A DNA stretch of 38,856 nt. Source: Bacillota bacterium (GTDB lineage: Bacteria; Bacillota; Clostridia; Acetivibrionales; DSM-27016). The stretch is from the NCBI GenBank assembly GCA_023390115.1, contig JAEWDM010000018.1:1-38856 (forward strand), read 5' to 3'. Made by a program: the position numbers and the translations under genes. Each line of letters starts with the position of its first letter. The first letter of the stretch is position 1. Positions 1-9,618 of the stretch are shown in pieces. Below the pieces are notes generated by a model, which saw only the letters and a list, made by a program, of their open reading frames with translations, was not told the DNA's origin and made no database searches.

Positions 1-3000
1 AACAGAGTATCCAGGTTCGATATAACGCTGAATGCGTCAGAACAGGGAGAAGGTATAGCGTTCGTACTTGAATACTGTACTAAACTGTTCAAAAAGGAGA
101 CCATGGAAAGGCTTTCGGGACATTATGCAAATATATTGAGGGAAATGGCCGCGAACCCGGGCATGAAGATATCTGAAATAGACATGATGTCAGAGGAAGA
201 GAGAAGAAGGATACTCTATGGCTTCAACGGTACGGCAGCGGAATATCCTAAGGGCGGCACAATACATGAGCTGTTTGAAGAGCAGGCAGGGAAGGCCCCC
301 GGCAACACAGCCCTGGTGTTTGGAGACAAACAGCTTACATACAGGCAGCTGAACGGGAGGGCTAACCAGCTGGCAAGGGTATTGAGGGAGAAAAGAGTGG
401 CACCCAATAGCATAGTAGGAATAATGACGGAAAGATCGCCGGAGATGGTAATAGGCATACTCGGCATCCTCAAGGCAGGAGGGGCGTACCTGCCGATAGA
501 CCCCGGATATCCGCAGGACAGGATAAGGTACATGCTGGAGGACAGCAGAGCTGAAATAGTGCTTGCACACGCACATATCGCAGATAAGGTGAGCTTCAAG
601 GGGGAAGTTATAGAGCTTTCTGATGAAGAAATATATAAGAGAGATGCGGCAAATGTTGACAATATAAACAGTATGAACGATCTGGCATATGTAATATATA
701 CTTCAGGTTCAACGGGTAAGCCCAAGGCGAATCTTACCACCCATTCCAACACAATGGGAATAGTTAAAAGCACCGATTACATTGATGTTGCGGATACTGA
801 TGTATTTTTGCAGTTATCCAACTATGCGTTTGACGGATCAATATTTGATATATTTGGAGCACTGCTTAATGGAGCGAAGCTGGTGCTTGCAGGCAAAGAT
901 GCAGTGCTTGATATGAGGCTGCTGTCGCAAGTAATTGAGGAAAGCGGTATAACCGTTTCATTTATGACTACCGCACTTTTTAATACTCTTGCAGATGTAA
1001 GGATAGATTGCTTTAAGAATATAAGAAAGGTGCTCTTCGGGGGGGAAAGGGTATCGGTCCCGCATGCAAGGAAGGTACTTGAATATTTGGGCAGGGGAAG
1101 GATAATACATGTTTATGGCCCAACTGAAGCTACGGTATTTGCGTCATATTATTTAATAGACGATATAGAGAATAATGCTTCAAACATTCCAATAGGGAAA
1201 CCGCTTTCAAATTCAAAATTATATGTTCTGGATAAGTATGGGAGACTGCAGCCTGTAAATATTCCGGGAGAATTATGTATTGGAGGAGAAGGGGTGGCCA
1301 GAGGGTATCTGAACAGGCCTGAGCTTACGGCGGAAAGGTTTGTAGACAATCCCTTCGATCCGGGAAATAAGATGTATCGCACAGGTGACCTGGCAAGGTG
1401 GCTGCCTGACGGAAATATAGAATTCCTGGGGAGGATGGACCACCAGGTAAAGATACGCGGCTTCAGGATAGAGCTTGGTGAGGTGGAGGCACAGCTGCTA
1501 AAGCATAAAGATATAAAGGAAGCACTTGTAATAGCCAAGGAAGCGGAAAACGGGGATAGATATCTTTGTGCGTACATGGTGACGGAAAAGGATATCGCCG
1601 TATCCGAAATGAGGGAGTACCTGTCAAGGGAGCTGCCCGGCTATATGATACCTGCATACTTCATAAAACTGGAGCGTATGCCTCTGACTCCTAACGGCAA
1701 GGTAGACAGGAAGGCCTTGCCCGAGCTTGACGGCAGCATAAAAACGGGAGCTGAATATGAGGCGCCTGCTGACATTACGGAAGAGAAGCTGGTAGAAATA
1801 TGGCAGGATATGCTTGGAGTAAATAAGATAGGGGTAAAGGACAGTTTCTTTGACGTGGGAGGACATTCGCTGAAAGCTGCCATGCTTGTGTCGAGGATGC
1901 ACAGGGAATTCAATGTTGAGATTCCGCTCAGAGAAATATTCTCCAGGCAGAGTATAAAGAACCTCGCAAAGTATATAAGAGAAACCGAAAGCAGCATATA
2001 TTCATCCATAATAAAGGCACAAGAGAAAGAATACTATCCTGCCTCATCAGCCCAAAAGAGGCTCTATGTGCTGAGCCGGATGGAAGGGCCGTCTACTGTC
2101 TATAACATGCCGGGAATAATGATGGCGGAAGGCAGGCTTGACAGGGAGAGGCTTGAGAATGCCTTCAGGCAGCTGCTGGTAAGGCATGAGGCGCTGAGGA
2201 CATCCTTTGAGGCAGTCGAAGGAGAGCCTGTACAGAGGGTGCATAAGAAACCGGGCTTTGAGATGGAGTACACGGAATGCAGCGGGGAGGAAGCAGGCGA
2301 GGCGGTAAAAAGGTTCATAAGGCCGTTTGATCTGGGCAAGGCACCGCTGATGAGGGCGGGGCTGTTAAAAATCAGAGAAGACAGGCATATACTCATGATG
2401 GATATGCATCATATCATATCTGACGGTACATCATTAGGCATCATTATAAGGGAATTCGCAAGCCTGTACAATGGGCAGGCCCTACCGGAGCTTAAGATAC
2501 AGTACAAAGACTTCTCAGAGTGGCAGAACAGCCTGTTTAACAGCGGAGAGATAAAAAAGCAGGAAAAATACTGGCTTGATACATTCAGTGGAGAAATACC
2601 TGTATTGAGCATGCCGACGGATTATCCGAGACCGGGGGTACAGAGCTTTGAAGGCGATAGCATAGCCTTTGAGATAGACAGGGAGCTTACGGATAAAATA
2701 AGGGCGCTGTCTTCAAGTATGGGTATAACCCTTTACATGACGCTGCTTGGAGTATACAACATAATGCTTGCAAAATACAGCGGGCAGGAGGATATAGTAG
2801 TAGGCTCGCCCATAGCCGGGAGGCCCCATGCGGATTTGGAGAATGTAATGGGGATGTTTGTAAATACCCTTGCCATGAGGAACCACCCTAAAGACGGCAA
2901 GACGGTGGAGGAGTTTCTGAAGGAAGTAAAGGAAAACTCTCTTATGGCATATGAGAACCAGGGCTACCAGTTCGAGGAGCTGGTAGAAAAGCTTGAAATA

Positions 3001-6000
3001 AAGAGGGATTTAAGCAGGAATCCACTGTTTGATGCCATGTTTGCACTTCAGAATGAGGAAATAGGGCAATTGGAAATACCCGGACTCAGGCTGAGCTCGT
3101 TTAGGTCTGAAAACAGGATATCCAAATTCGACATATCGCTGCATGCATCAGAAGAGGGAGAAGGCATAGTGTTTGCCCTTGAATATTGCGCAAAATTGTT
3201 TAAGAAGGAAACCATGGAAAGGCTTTCGGGACATTATGTGAATATACTGAGAGAAATAACCGGGAAGCCATGGGCTAATATATATGAAATCGATATGATG
3301 TCTGAGGGAGAGAGAAGGAGGATACTCTGTGACTTCAATGATACGGAAGCAGAGTATCCCAGGAACAGGACCATACATGAGCTGTTTGAGGAGCAGGCGG
3401 AGAAGACTCCTGAAAGTATAGCCCTGGTGTTCGAAGATAAACAGCTTACATACAGGCAGCTGAACGAGAGGTCAAACCAGCTGGCAAGGGTATTGAGGAA
3501 TAATGGAGTGATACCCGATACCATAGTAGGGATAATGGCGGAGAGGTCGCTGGATATGATCGTCGGTATACTGGGCGTCCTCAAGGCGGGCGGGGCATAT
3601 CTGCCCATAGACCCCGCATACCCCCAGGACAGGATAAGATATATGCTGGAGGATAGCGGTATAAATATACTGATTACTCAACAGATTTTTTCATATAAGG
3701 CAGGTAACGTAGCTAAGGTTTATTATTTAGAGGACGAACAAATATATAGTACTGACGGCAGCAGCCTTGAGCATGTAAGCGCCCCTGGCAGCCTGCTGTA
3801 TACAATTTATACGTCAGGCTCTACAGGTAATCCAAAGGGAGTAATGCTAGAGCATGGAAATATGGTTAACTTAATTAACTATGAATATAAAGGCACAAAT
3901 ATTAATTTTGCAGACAGGGTACTGCAATTCACTACCATTAGCTTCGACGTATGTTACCAGGAGATTTTTTCAGTGCTCCTGGCAGGCGGAAAGCTGTTCA
4001 TAGTAAACAGCGAGTTGAAAAATGATATAATCAGGCTGCTGAGATATATAGAGGCGGAGGATATACACGTAGTATTTTTCCCTACATCGTTATTAAAGTT
4101 TATTACGGGCCACGATGAATACCTTGGCATTTTCCCAGCATGTGTAAAGCATATAATAACCGCAGGGGAGCAGCTTGTAATCAAGTACGAATTTAAAGAG
4201 TGGCTAAAGACGAACAAGGTTTGCCTGCACAATCACTATGGCCCGTCGGAAACACATGTGGTTACTGCATTGACGCTTGAGCCTGAGAGAAATGTACCGG
4301 AAGTTATTCCGATAGGAAAGCCTATATATAATACAAAAATTTATATAATGGACGGTAGATGCAGGCTGCAGCCTATGAATATAACCGGAGAAATATACAT
4401 TGCAGGGGACAGCGTCGGAAGGGGCTATCTAAACAGGCCGGAGCTTACGGAGGAGAAGTTTATGGATAATCCTTTCATACCCGGGGAGAGGATGTACCGT
4501 ACGGGAGACCTGGCAAGGTGGCTGCCTGACGGCAATATAGAATTCCTGGGAAGAACAGACCATCAGGTAAAGATACGCGGCTTCAGGATAGAGTTGGGTG
4601 AGATAGAAGCGAAGCTGTTAAAGCATAAAGATATAAAGGAAGCACTGGTAGTGGCGAAAGAAGGGGCAAACGGGGATAAATACCTATGCGCATACATAGT
4701 TCAGGAAAAGGATGTTGCTGTACCCGGCATAAGAGAACACCTGTCCGGAGAACTGCCTGATTACATGATACCCTCATACTTCATAGAACTGGAACGTATG
4801 CCCTTAACCCCTAACGGCAAGGTAGACAGGAAGGCCCTGCCCCTGCCCGGCGGCAGTATAAAAACGGGAGCGGAATATGAAGCGCCTGGCAATGCTATAG
4901 AAGAGAAGCTGGCAGAGATATGGAGGGAGATACTCGGAGTAGACAGGATAGGGGTAAAGGACAGCTTCTTCCAGCTGGGCGGACATTCTCTGAAAGCTAT
5001 CATGCTTGTGTCAAGGATACACAGGGAATTCAACGTTGAGATTCCGCTTAGAGAAATATTCTCCAGGCAGAGTATAAAGAACCTGGCAGAGTATATAAGG
5101 GAAACGGAAAGCAGTATATATTCATCCATAGGGAAGGCGGAAGAGAAGGAATATTACCCTGCATCATCAGCCCAAAAAAGGCTTTATGTACTTGAACAGA
5201 TGGAGGGCCCTTCCACTGTCTACAACATTCCGGGAATCATGACGGCGGAAGGCAGGCTTGACAGGGAAAAGCTGGAGCATGCCTTCGGACAGCTGGCAGC
5301 GAGGCATGAGATACTAAGGACATCCTTTGAAGTAATTGAAGGAGAACCGGTACAAAGGGTGCACAAGGAAACAGGCTTTGATATAGAGTACATGGAATGC
5401 AGCGAGGGGGACGCGGACGGAATAGTAAAAGGGTTTATAAGGCCGTTTGACCTGGGTAAGGCACCGCTGATGAGGGTAGGGCTGCTAAAAATCAGAGAAG
5501 ACAGGCATATACTCATGATGGATATGCATCATATCATATCTGACGGTACATCATTAGGCATTATTATAAGGGAGTTTGCAAGCCTGTATGACGGCCGGGG
5601 CCTGCCGGAACTGAGAATACAGTACAAGGACTTCTCGGAGTGGCAGAACAACCTGCTTAACAGCGGAGAAATAAAAAAGCAGGGAGAATACTGGTTTGAT
5701 GTGTTCAGTAAAGAAATACCGGTACTGGACATGCCTGCGGATTATCCAAGACCGGGAATGCAGAGCTTTGAAGGGGATAGCATAACCTTTGGGGCAGACA
5801 GAGAGCTTACGGATAAAATAAGAGAGCTGTCTTCAAATATGGGTGTAACCCTTTATATGACACTGCTTGGAGCATACAACATAATGCTTGCAAAATACAG
5901 CGGGCAGGAGGATATAGTGGTGGGCTCACCCATAGCCGGGAGGCCCCATGCCGATTTGGAGAACATAATGGGCATGTTTGTAAATACCCTTGCAATGAGA

Positions 6001-8946
6001 AACTTCCCGCAAGGCAGCAAGACGGTGGAGGAGTTCCTGAAGGAGGTAAAGGAAACCTCTCTCAGAGCATATGAAAACCAGGACTACCAGTTCGAGGAGC
6101 TGGTAGAAAGGCTTGAAATAAAGAGGGACTTAAGCAGAAACCCTCTGTTTGATGTTATGTTTGCACTCCAGAATGAGGAAATGGGACAATTGGAAATACC
6201 AGGGCTCAGACTCAGTCCGTTTAGGGCTGAAAACAGGATATCAAGGCTGGATATGACGATGAATGCATCGGAAGAGGGGGAAGGCATAGCGTTCGTACTT
6301 GAATACTGCAGCAAATTGTTCAAAAAGGAGACGATGGAAAGGCTTTCGGGGCACTATATAAATATATTGAGAGAAATGGCCGGGAAACCGGGTATGAAGA
6401 TATCTGAAATAAACATGATGTCTGAGGAAGAGAGAAGGAGGATACTCTATGACTTCAATGATACGGCAGCGGAGTATCCCAAAGGCAGCACCATACATGA
6501 GCTGCTTGAGGAGCAAGCGGAGAAGGCTCCTGAAAGTATAGCCCTGGTATTTGAAGATAAACAGCTCACGTACAGGCAGCTGAACGAGAGGTCAAACCAA
6601 CTGGCAAGGGTATTGAGGAACAAGGGAGTGGTACCCGGTGCCATAGTAGGGATAATGGCGGAGAGATCTCTGGAGATGATCGCCGGTATATTTGGTATCC
6701 TTAAGGCAGGGGGAGCATATCTGCCCATAGACCCCGAATACCCCCAGGACAGGATAATATACATGCTGGAGGACAGCGGCACCAAAATTTTATTAATAAA
6801 GGGGAAAAGACAGCAGAAATTGGCCTTTGATGGTGAGACAGTTGACCTTGGGGATGATGAGCTTTACCGCTGCGGAAGTTTTGAGCTTAATGTAATAAAT
6901 ACCCCGGACGACCTTGCATATGTGATATACACCTCGGGTTCAACCGGAAAACCAAAAGGGGTGATGATACGGCATATATCCGTAAACAACCTTATAAAAG
7001 GAATTGCGGATAAAATAGAATTTTTACCCGGTAAGACAATACTATGTATTACAACAATATCCTTTGATATATTTGTACTTGAAACATTGATGCCTTTGGC
7101 AATAGGGATGAAGGTAATAATAGCAGGCGACAACTGCCGGAACGACCCCAAGCTTGTGCTGGATCTAATAAAAGAGAATAATATTGATATGCTTCAGATG
7201 ACACCTTTGAGGATGAGTATGCTGATAAAAGGAAAGGATTCCGGAGACCTCCCTTTTGATAATTTAAAGGAGATAATGATAGGAGGGGAAGCATTCTCTG
7301 AAAGTCTGCTAAATCAAGTGAGGAAAGTAACTAATGCCAGAATCTATAATATGTATGGCCCAACTGAAACCACTGTCTGGTCAGCCGTAAATGAATTGAC
7401 AAGGGCCTGTAAAGTCACTATAGGCAAGCCAATAGCCAACACGCATATGTATATTCTGGATGAAAACAAACAGCCTGTGCCTATAGGAGCAGCAGGGGAA
7501 ATATATATATCAGGGGCAGGGCTGGCAAGAGGATATCTGAACAGACCTGAACTGAATAGCGAAAGGTTTGTGGATAATATCTTTGAGCCGGGAGAAAGGA
7601 TGTATCGTACAGGAGACATTGCAAGGTGGCAGCCTGATGGAAATATAGAATTTTTAGGCAGGGTGGATCACCAGGTAAAGATACGCGGCTTCAGGATAGA
7701 GCTGGGCGAGATAGAAGCGCAGCTGCTAAGCCACGAAGACATAAAGGAAGCAATAGTAACAGCAAAAGAGGGGGGAAATGAGGATAAATACCTCTGTGCG
7801 TACATTACTGCCGAAAAAGATATTACCATATCCGGCATAAGAGAATATTTATTAAAAGAGCTGCCTGATTATATGATACCTTCATACTTCATAAGGCTGG
7901 AGCATATACCCCTTACTCCTAACGGTAAAATAGACAGAAAAGCATTGCCTGAGCCTGACGGCAGCATAAAGACAGGGATTAAGTATGAAGCTCCCGCCAA
8001 TGCTACGGAAGAGAAGCTGGTAGAGATATGGCAGGAGATACTTGGAATAGACGGCATAGGCATAAATGACAATTTTTTTGAGCTGGGCGGACACTCATTA
8101 AAAGCCTTATCTTTGTTATCCAAAATAAGTGAGACTTTTAATACAAAGCTTTTTATTGCAGAAATATTAAATAACTCTACGGTAAAAATGATTGCAAAGA
8201 GGCTGGAAAGCTCTGCGCAGAGGCTAAGTGAAAATGTCCTTGGAAGCTCTGAGGCTATACTGCTAAATAATAAAGCACCCAAAAATATATTCGCATATCC
8301 TCCATTAGGCGGCTATGCATTAGCATTTAAGAATATGGCGGGACATATTGACTCACATTCTCTATATGGGCTTAACTTTATAGAAGAGGAAGACAGGATT
8401 GAGAAATACGTAGAATTAATAACAGGTATTCAAAAAGAGGGGCCGTATATACTATTAGGGTATTCAGCCGGCGGGAATCTGGCTTTTGAGGTGGCAAGAG
8501 GTCTCATAAGCAGGGGGGGCATAGTGTCGGACTTGATTATTATCGACTCTTATAGAAAGACAAAAATAAGTATGCGTACAGATGAAGAAATACGGCTTGA
8601 TGTGAACGAAATGCTTGCACATATTCAAAGGAACAGAGAGTACAGTGAGCTGCTGAAAGATGAGTTTTTAAAAGAGAGCCTTGCTCGTAAAATAAAAGTT
8701 TATATGGGGTATATGAACAGGCTGGTTAATGAAGCTACAATTAATGCCAATATCCATTTTATACGTTCTTCCAGCAACGTTAAAGAAACGTGGAAGGAAG
8801 AGGCTGATAAATATGGTGAATGGAGTAATTCTACTTCAATGCTGTTCAAGGAATACCAAGGTTTCGGCAGCCATGACCAAATGCTGGATCCAAGGTACTT
8901 AAATGATAATGTGAAGATAATAAAAAATATTTTTGAAAAGACATAA
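1..8946 (+). CDS. Nonribosomal peptide synthetase, C-terminal three modules plus thioesterase (5' partial)
   Basis: The frame is open from base 1, so the gene begins upstream; 2981 residues are visible. Order: end of a C domain (about 1-55), A1 (about 75-570), PCP1 (Ser623 in GGHSL), C2 (HHxxxDG at 803-809), A2, PCP2 (Ser1663), C3 (HHxxxDG at 1843-1849), A3, PCP3 (Ser2699) and a type I thioesterase (GYSAGG Ser2822, probable Asp2849 and His2958). All A domains keep YTSGSTG and the PNGK(V/I)DRKALP lysine motif. The pocket residues I read by aligning to GrsA are DGFFLGVVFK (A1, Ile-like), DVQFIAHVVK (A2, Pro-like) and DILQMGMVWK (A3, Gly-like). No epimerase or methyltransferase domain is visible. 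The thioesterase marks this as the final synthetase, releasing or cyclising a peptide ending Ile-Pro-Gly. Specificities are inferred; the NRPS identity is certain. Confidence 0.97.
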   Translation, partial: NRVSRFDITLNASEQGEGIAFVLEYCTKLFKKETMERLSGHYANILREMAANPGMKISEIDMMSEEERRRILYGFNGTAAEYPKGGTIHELFEEQAGKAPGNTALVFGDKQLTYRQLNGRANQLARVLREKRVAPNSIVGIMTERSPEMVIGILGILKAGGAYLPIDPGYPQDRIRYMLEDSRAEIVLAHAHIADKVSFKGEVIELSDEEIYKRDAANVDNINSMNDLAYVIYTSGSTGKPKANLTTHSNTMGIVKSTDYIDVADTDVFLQLSNYAFDGSIFDIFGALLNGAKLVLAGKDAVLDMRLLSQVIEESGITVSFMTTALFNTLADVRIDCFKNIRKVLFGGERVSVPHARKVLEYLGRGRIIHVYGPTEATVFASYYLIDDIENNASNIPIGKPLSNSKLYVLDKYGRLQPVNIPGELCIGGEGVARGYLNRPELTAERFVDNPFDPGNKMYRTGDLARWLPDGNIEFLGRMDHQVKIRGFRIELGEVEAQLLKHKDIKEALVIAKEAENGDRYLCAYMVTEKDIAVSEMREYLSRELPGYMIPAYFIKLERMPLTPNGKVDRKALPELDGSIKTGAEYEAPADITEEKLVEIWQDMLGVNKIGVKDSFFDVGGHSLKAAMLVSRMHREFNVEIPLREIFSRQSIKNLAKYIRETESSIYSSIIKAQEKEYYPASSAQKRLYVLSRMEGPSTVYNMPGIMMAEGRLDRERLENAFRQLLVRHEALRTSFEAVEGEPVQRVHKKPGFEMEYTECSGEEAGEAVKRFIRPFDLGKAPLMRAGLLKIREDRHILMMDMHHIISDGTSLGIIIREFASLYNGQALPELKIQYKDFSEWQNSLFNSGEIKKQEKYWLDTFSGEIPVLSMPTDYPRPGVQSFEGDSIAFEIDRELTDKIRALSSSMGITLYMTLLGVYNIMLAKYSGQEDIVVGSPIAGRPHADLENVMGMFVNTLAMRNHPKDGKTVEEFLKEVKENSLMAYENQGYQFEELVEKLEIKRDLSRNPLFDAMFALQNEEIGQLEIPGLRLSSFRSENRISKFDISLHASEEGEGIVFALEYCAKLFKKETMERLSGHYVNILREITGKPWANIYEIDMMSEGERRRILCDFNDTEAEYPRNRTIHELFEEQAEKTPESIALVFEDKQLTYRQLNERSNQLARVLRNNGVIPDTIVGIMAERSLDMIVGILGVLKAGGAYLPIDPAYPQDRIRYMLEDSGINILITQQIFSYKAGNVAKVYYLEDEQIYSTDGSSLEHVSAPGSLLYTIYTSGSTGNPKGVMLEHGNMVNLINYEYKGTNINFADRVLQFTTISFDVCYQEIFSVLLAGGKLFIVNSELKNDIIRLLRYIEAEDIHVVFFPTSLLKFITGHDEYLGIFPACVKHIITAGEQLVIKYEFKEWLKTNKVCLHNHYGPSETHVVTALTLEPERNVPEVIPIGKPIYNTKIYIMDGRCRLQPMNITGEIYIAGDSVGRGYLNRPELTEEKFMDNPFIPGERMYRTGDLARWLPDGNIEFLGRTDHQVKIRGFRIELGEIEAKLLKHKDIKEALVVAKEGANGDKYLCAYIVQEKDVAVPGIREHLSGELPDYMIPSYFIELERMPLTPNGKVDRKALPLPGGSIKTGAEYEAPGNAIEEKLAEIWREILGVDRIGVKDSFFQLGGHSLKAIMLVSRIHREFNVEIPLREIFSRQSIKNLAEYIRETESSIYSSIGKAEEKEYYPASSAQKRLYVLEQMEGPSTVYNIPGIMTAEGRLDREKLEHAFGQLAARHEILRTSFEVIEGEPVQRVHKETGFDIEYMECSEGDADGIVKGFIRPFDLGKAPLMRVGLLKIREDRHILMMDMHHIISDGTSLGIIIREFASLYDGRGLPELRIQYKDFSEWQNNLLNSGEIKKQGEYWFDVFSKEIPVLDMPADYPRPGMQSFEGDSITFGADRELTDKIRELSSNMGVTLYMTLLGAYNIMLAKYSGQEDIVVGSPIAGRPHADLENIMGMFVNTLAMRNFPQGSKTVEEFLKEVKETSLRAYENQDYQFEELVERLEIKRDLSRNPLFDVMFALQNEEMGQLEIPGLRLSPFRAENRISRLDMTMNASEEGEGIAFVLEYCSKLFKKETMERLSGHYINILREMAGKPGMKISEINMMSEEERRRILYDFNDTAAEYPKGSTIHELLEEQAEKAPESIALVFEDKQLTYRQLNERSNQLARVLRNKGVVPGAIVGIMAERSLEMIAGIFGILKAGGAYLPIDPEYPQDRIIYMLEDSGTKILLIKGKRQQKLAFDGETVDLGDDELYRCGSFELNVINTPDDLAYVIYTSGSTGKPKGVMIRHISVNNLIKGIADKIEFLPGKTILCITTISFDIFVLETLMPLAIGMKVIIAGDNCRNDPKLVLDLIKENNIDMLQMTPLRMSMLIKGKDSGDLPFDNLKEIMIGGEAFSESLLNQVRKVTNARIYNMYGPTETTVWSAVNELTRACKVTIGKPIANTHMYILDENKQPVPIGAAGEIYISGAGLARGYLNRPELNSERFVDNIFEPGERMYRTGDIARWQPDGNIEFLGRVDHQVKIRGFRIELGEIEAQLLSHEDIKEAIVTAKEGGNEDKYLCAYITAEKDITISGIREYLLKELPDYMIPSYFIRLEHIPLTPNGKIDRKALPEPDGSIKTGIKYEAPANATEEKLVEIWQEILGIDGIGINDNFFELGGHSLKALSLLSKISETFNTKLFIAEILNNSTVKMIAKRLESSAQRLSENVLGSSEAILLNNKAPKNIFAYPPLGGYALAFKNMAGHIDSHSLYGLNFIEEEDRIEKYVELITGIQKEGPYILLGYSAGGNLAFEVARGLISRGGIVSDLIIIDSYRKTKISMRTDEEIRLDVNEMLAHIQRNREYSELLKDEFLKESLARKIKVYMGYMNRLVNEATINANIHFIRSSSNVKETWKEEADKYGEWSNSTSMLFKEYQGFGSHDQMLDPRYLNDNVKIIKNIFEKT
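103..6780 (+). repeat. Module-length tandem repeats inside the NRPS gene
   Basis: The same sequence around the ATGGAAAGGCTTTCGGG motif recurs at 103, 3214 and 6334, a period of about 3.11-3.12 kb. C-domain stretches near 2365-2445 and 5485-5565 are almost identical at the DNA level. Flanks of the A domains are much more alike than their cores. This fits module duplication with continuing homogenisation. Confidence 0.85.
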
Positions 8947-8947
8947 C

Positions 8948-9076
8948 AGCTTTTTTGATGATAAGAAAGAAATCGCTAAAATAGCAGAACTAAGCAAAGG
9001 GGACGAAGTAATTATATCCGGAAAGGTTGACGGGAAATCCATAAATATAGATGTAAATAAATGCAAATTTAAGTAA
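8948..9076 (+). pseudogene. Remnant of an OB-fold (tRNA_anti-like) protein, C-terminal 42 codons
   Basis: Starting two bases after the NRPS stop, an open frame without a start codon reads SFFDDKKEIAKIAELSKGDE, then a VIISGKVDGKSINIDVNKCK segment and a stop at 9074-9076. The pattern (a DD-K segment, then KGDxVxIxGKxxGKS, then a final x-C-x-F strand) resembles the end of the small OB-fold tRNA_anti-like domain often found in clostridial lipoproteins. No start codon, ribosome site or N-terminal part is present, so it is read as a truncated relic left when the NRPS region was joined here. Family assignment is by pattern recognition only. Confidence 0.6.
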
Positions 9077-9151
9077 AGTAAAAAAGAGGGTCCGGCTGAT
9101 TTAAAGTGATCCCAAAAAAGTTAGGCAAATATTTTTAGTTAAGCGGCCCGA

Positions 9152-9186
9152 GGGCTTGCTGTCTGCAAAGCGCGGGCGGCAAGCCC
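9152..9186. repeat. GC-rich inverted repeat in the NRPS-tRNA spacer
   Basis: GGGCTTGC at 9152-9159 is perfectly complementary to GCAAGCCC at 9179-9186, with a 19-base GC-rich loop. There is no T-run after it on either side, so it is not an obvious terminator. The spacer 9077-9302 holds no credible gene. Confidence 0.5.
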
Positions 9187-9250
9187 TTTAGCCTTGACTT
9201 GGAGCGATGGCTATTGCAGTAGCTTGGATAGTCAATTAATTTTGCTCGGC

Positions 9251-9271
9251 AGTAGTCAAAAAGTAGTCAAA
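9251..9271. repeat. Direct repeat AGTAGTCAAA x2, possible recombinase-arm type sites
   Basis: AGTAGTCAAA occurs at 9251-9260 and 9262-9271, an 11-base period. A related ATAGTCAAT lies just upstream. It sits about 70 bases from the 3' end of a tRNA gene, where tyrosine recombinases often integrate elements. No integrase gene is seen, so the function is speculative. Confidence 0.3.
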
Positions 9272-9302
9272 TGGTGATTTTGTTAGCAAGTTTTTAATAT
9301 AG

Positions 9303-9336
9303 CAAAAACCCCGAAAGCGTAAGGCTTCGGGGGTTT
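9303..9336 (-). terminator. Intrinsic terminator of tRNA-Arg
   Basis: On the minus strand CCCCGAAGCC pairs with GCTTTCGGGG around a short loop and is followed by TTTTT. It lies directly downstream of the tRNA on the same strand. Confidence 0.8.
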
Positions 9337-9339
9337 TAC

Positions 9340-9416
9340 TGGTGTGCCCAAGAGGATTCGAACCTCCGGCCTGCGGTTTAGGAAACCGACGCTCTATCCT
9401 GCTGAGCTATGGGCAC
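9340..9416 (-). tRNA. tRNA-Arg (anticodon CCT)
   Basis: Read on the minus strand, the gene starts GTGCCCA and ends TGGGCAC-A-CCA, with the CCA encoded. The D arm is GCTC...GAGC, the anticodon loop is TTCCTAA (anticodon CCT, reading AGG), and the T arm is GAGGTTCGAATCCTC. The top base pair of the anticodon stem is a mismatch (T/C); the rest pairs. AGG is a heavily used arginine codon in the neighbouring genes. The 3' end faces the NRPS region. Confidence 0.95.
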
Positions 9417-9439
9417 ATATATAAAATATATAAGCATTA

Positions 9440-9468
9440 TCACCTGACATAGCATATGTGTCACCTGA
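9440..9468. repeat. Direct repeat TCACCTGA x2 upstream of tRNA-Arg and comF
   Basis: TCACCTGA is found at 9440-9447 and 9461-9468. The repeats begin 21 bases apart, two helical turns, in the spacer between the divergently oriented tRNA and comF genes. Spacing and location would suit a protein-binding site for the tRNA promoter; this is inference. The rest of 9417-9618 is AT-rich without a further gene. Confidence 0.35.
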
Positions 9469-9618
9469 AACACATGTTATTTTAACATGGCTGCTCATGA
9501 AAAGCAAGAGGTAATTTTATTTTTAAATTTTTAGATTTATAAATTTGAAAAATTGATTGTCTGCCGTGAAAAATCTGTAATAATATTTAAGATTTTGTTC
9601 GATATCTATATTAAGAGG

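Noticed and set aside
190..8282. Many minus-strand open frames inside the NRPS gene
   Set aside because: They repeat at the module period, lack ribosome sites and have low-complexity composition; shadows of the NRPS frame.
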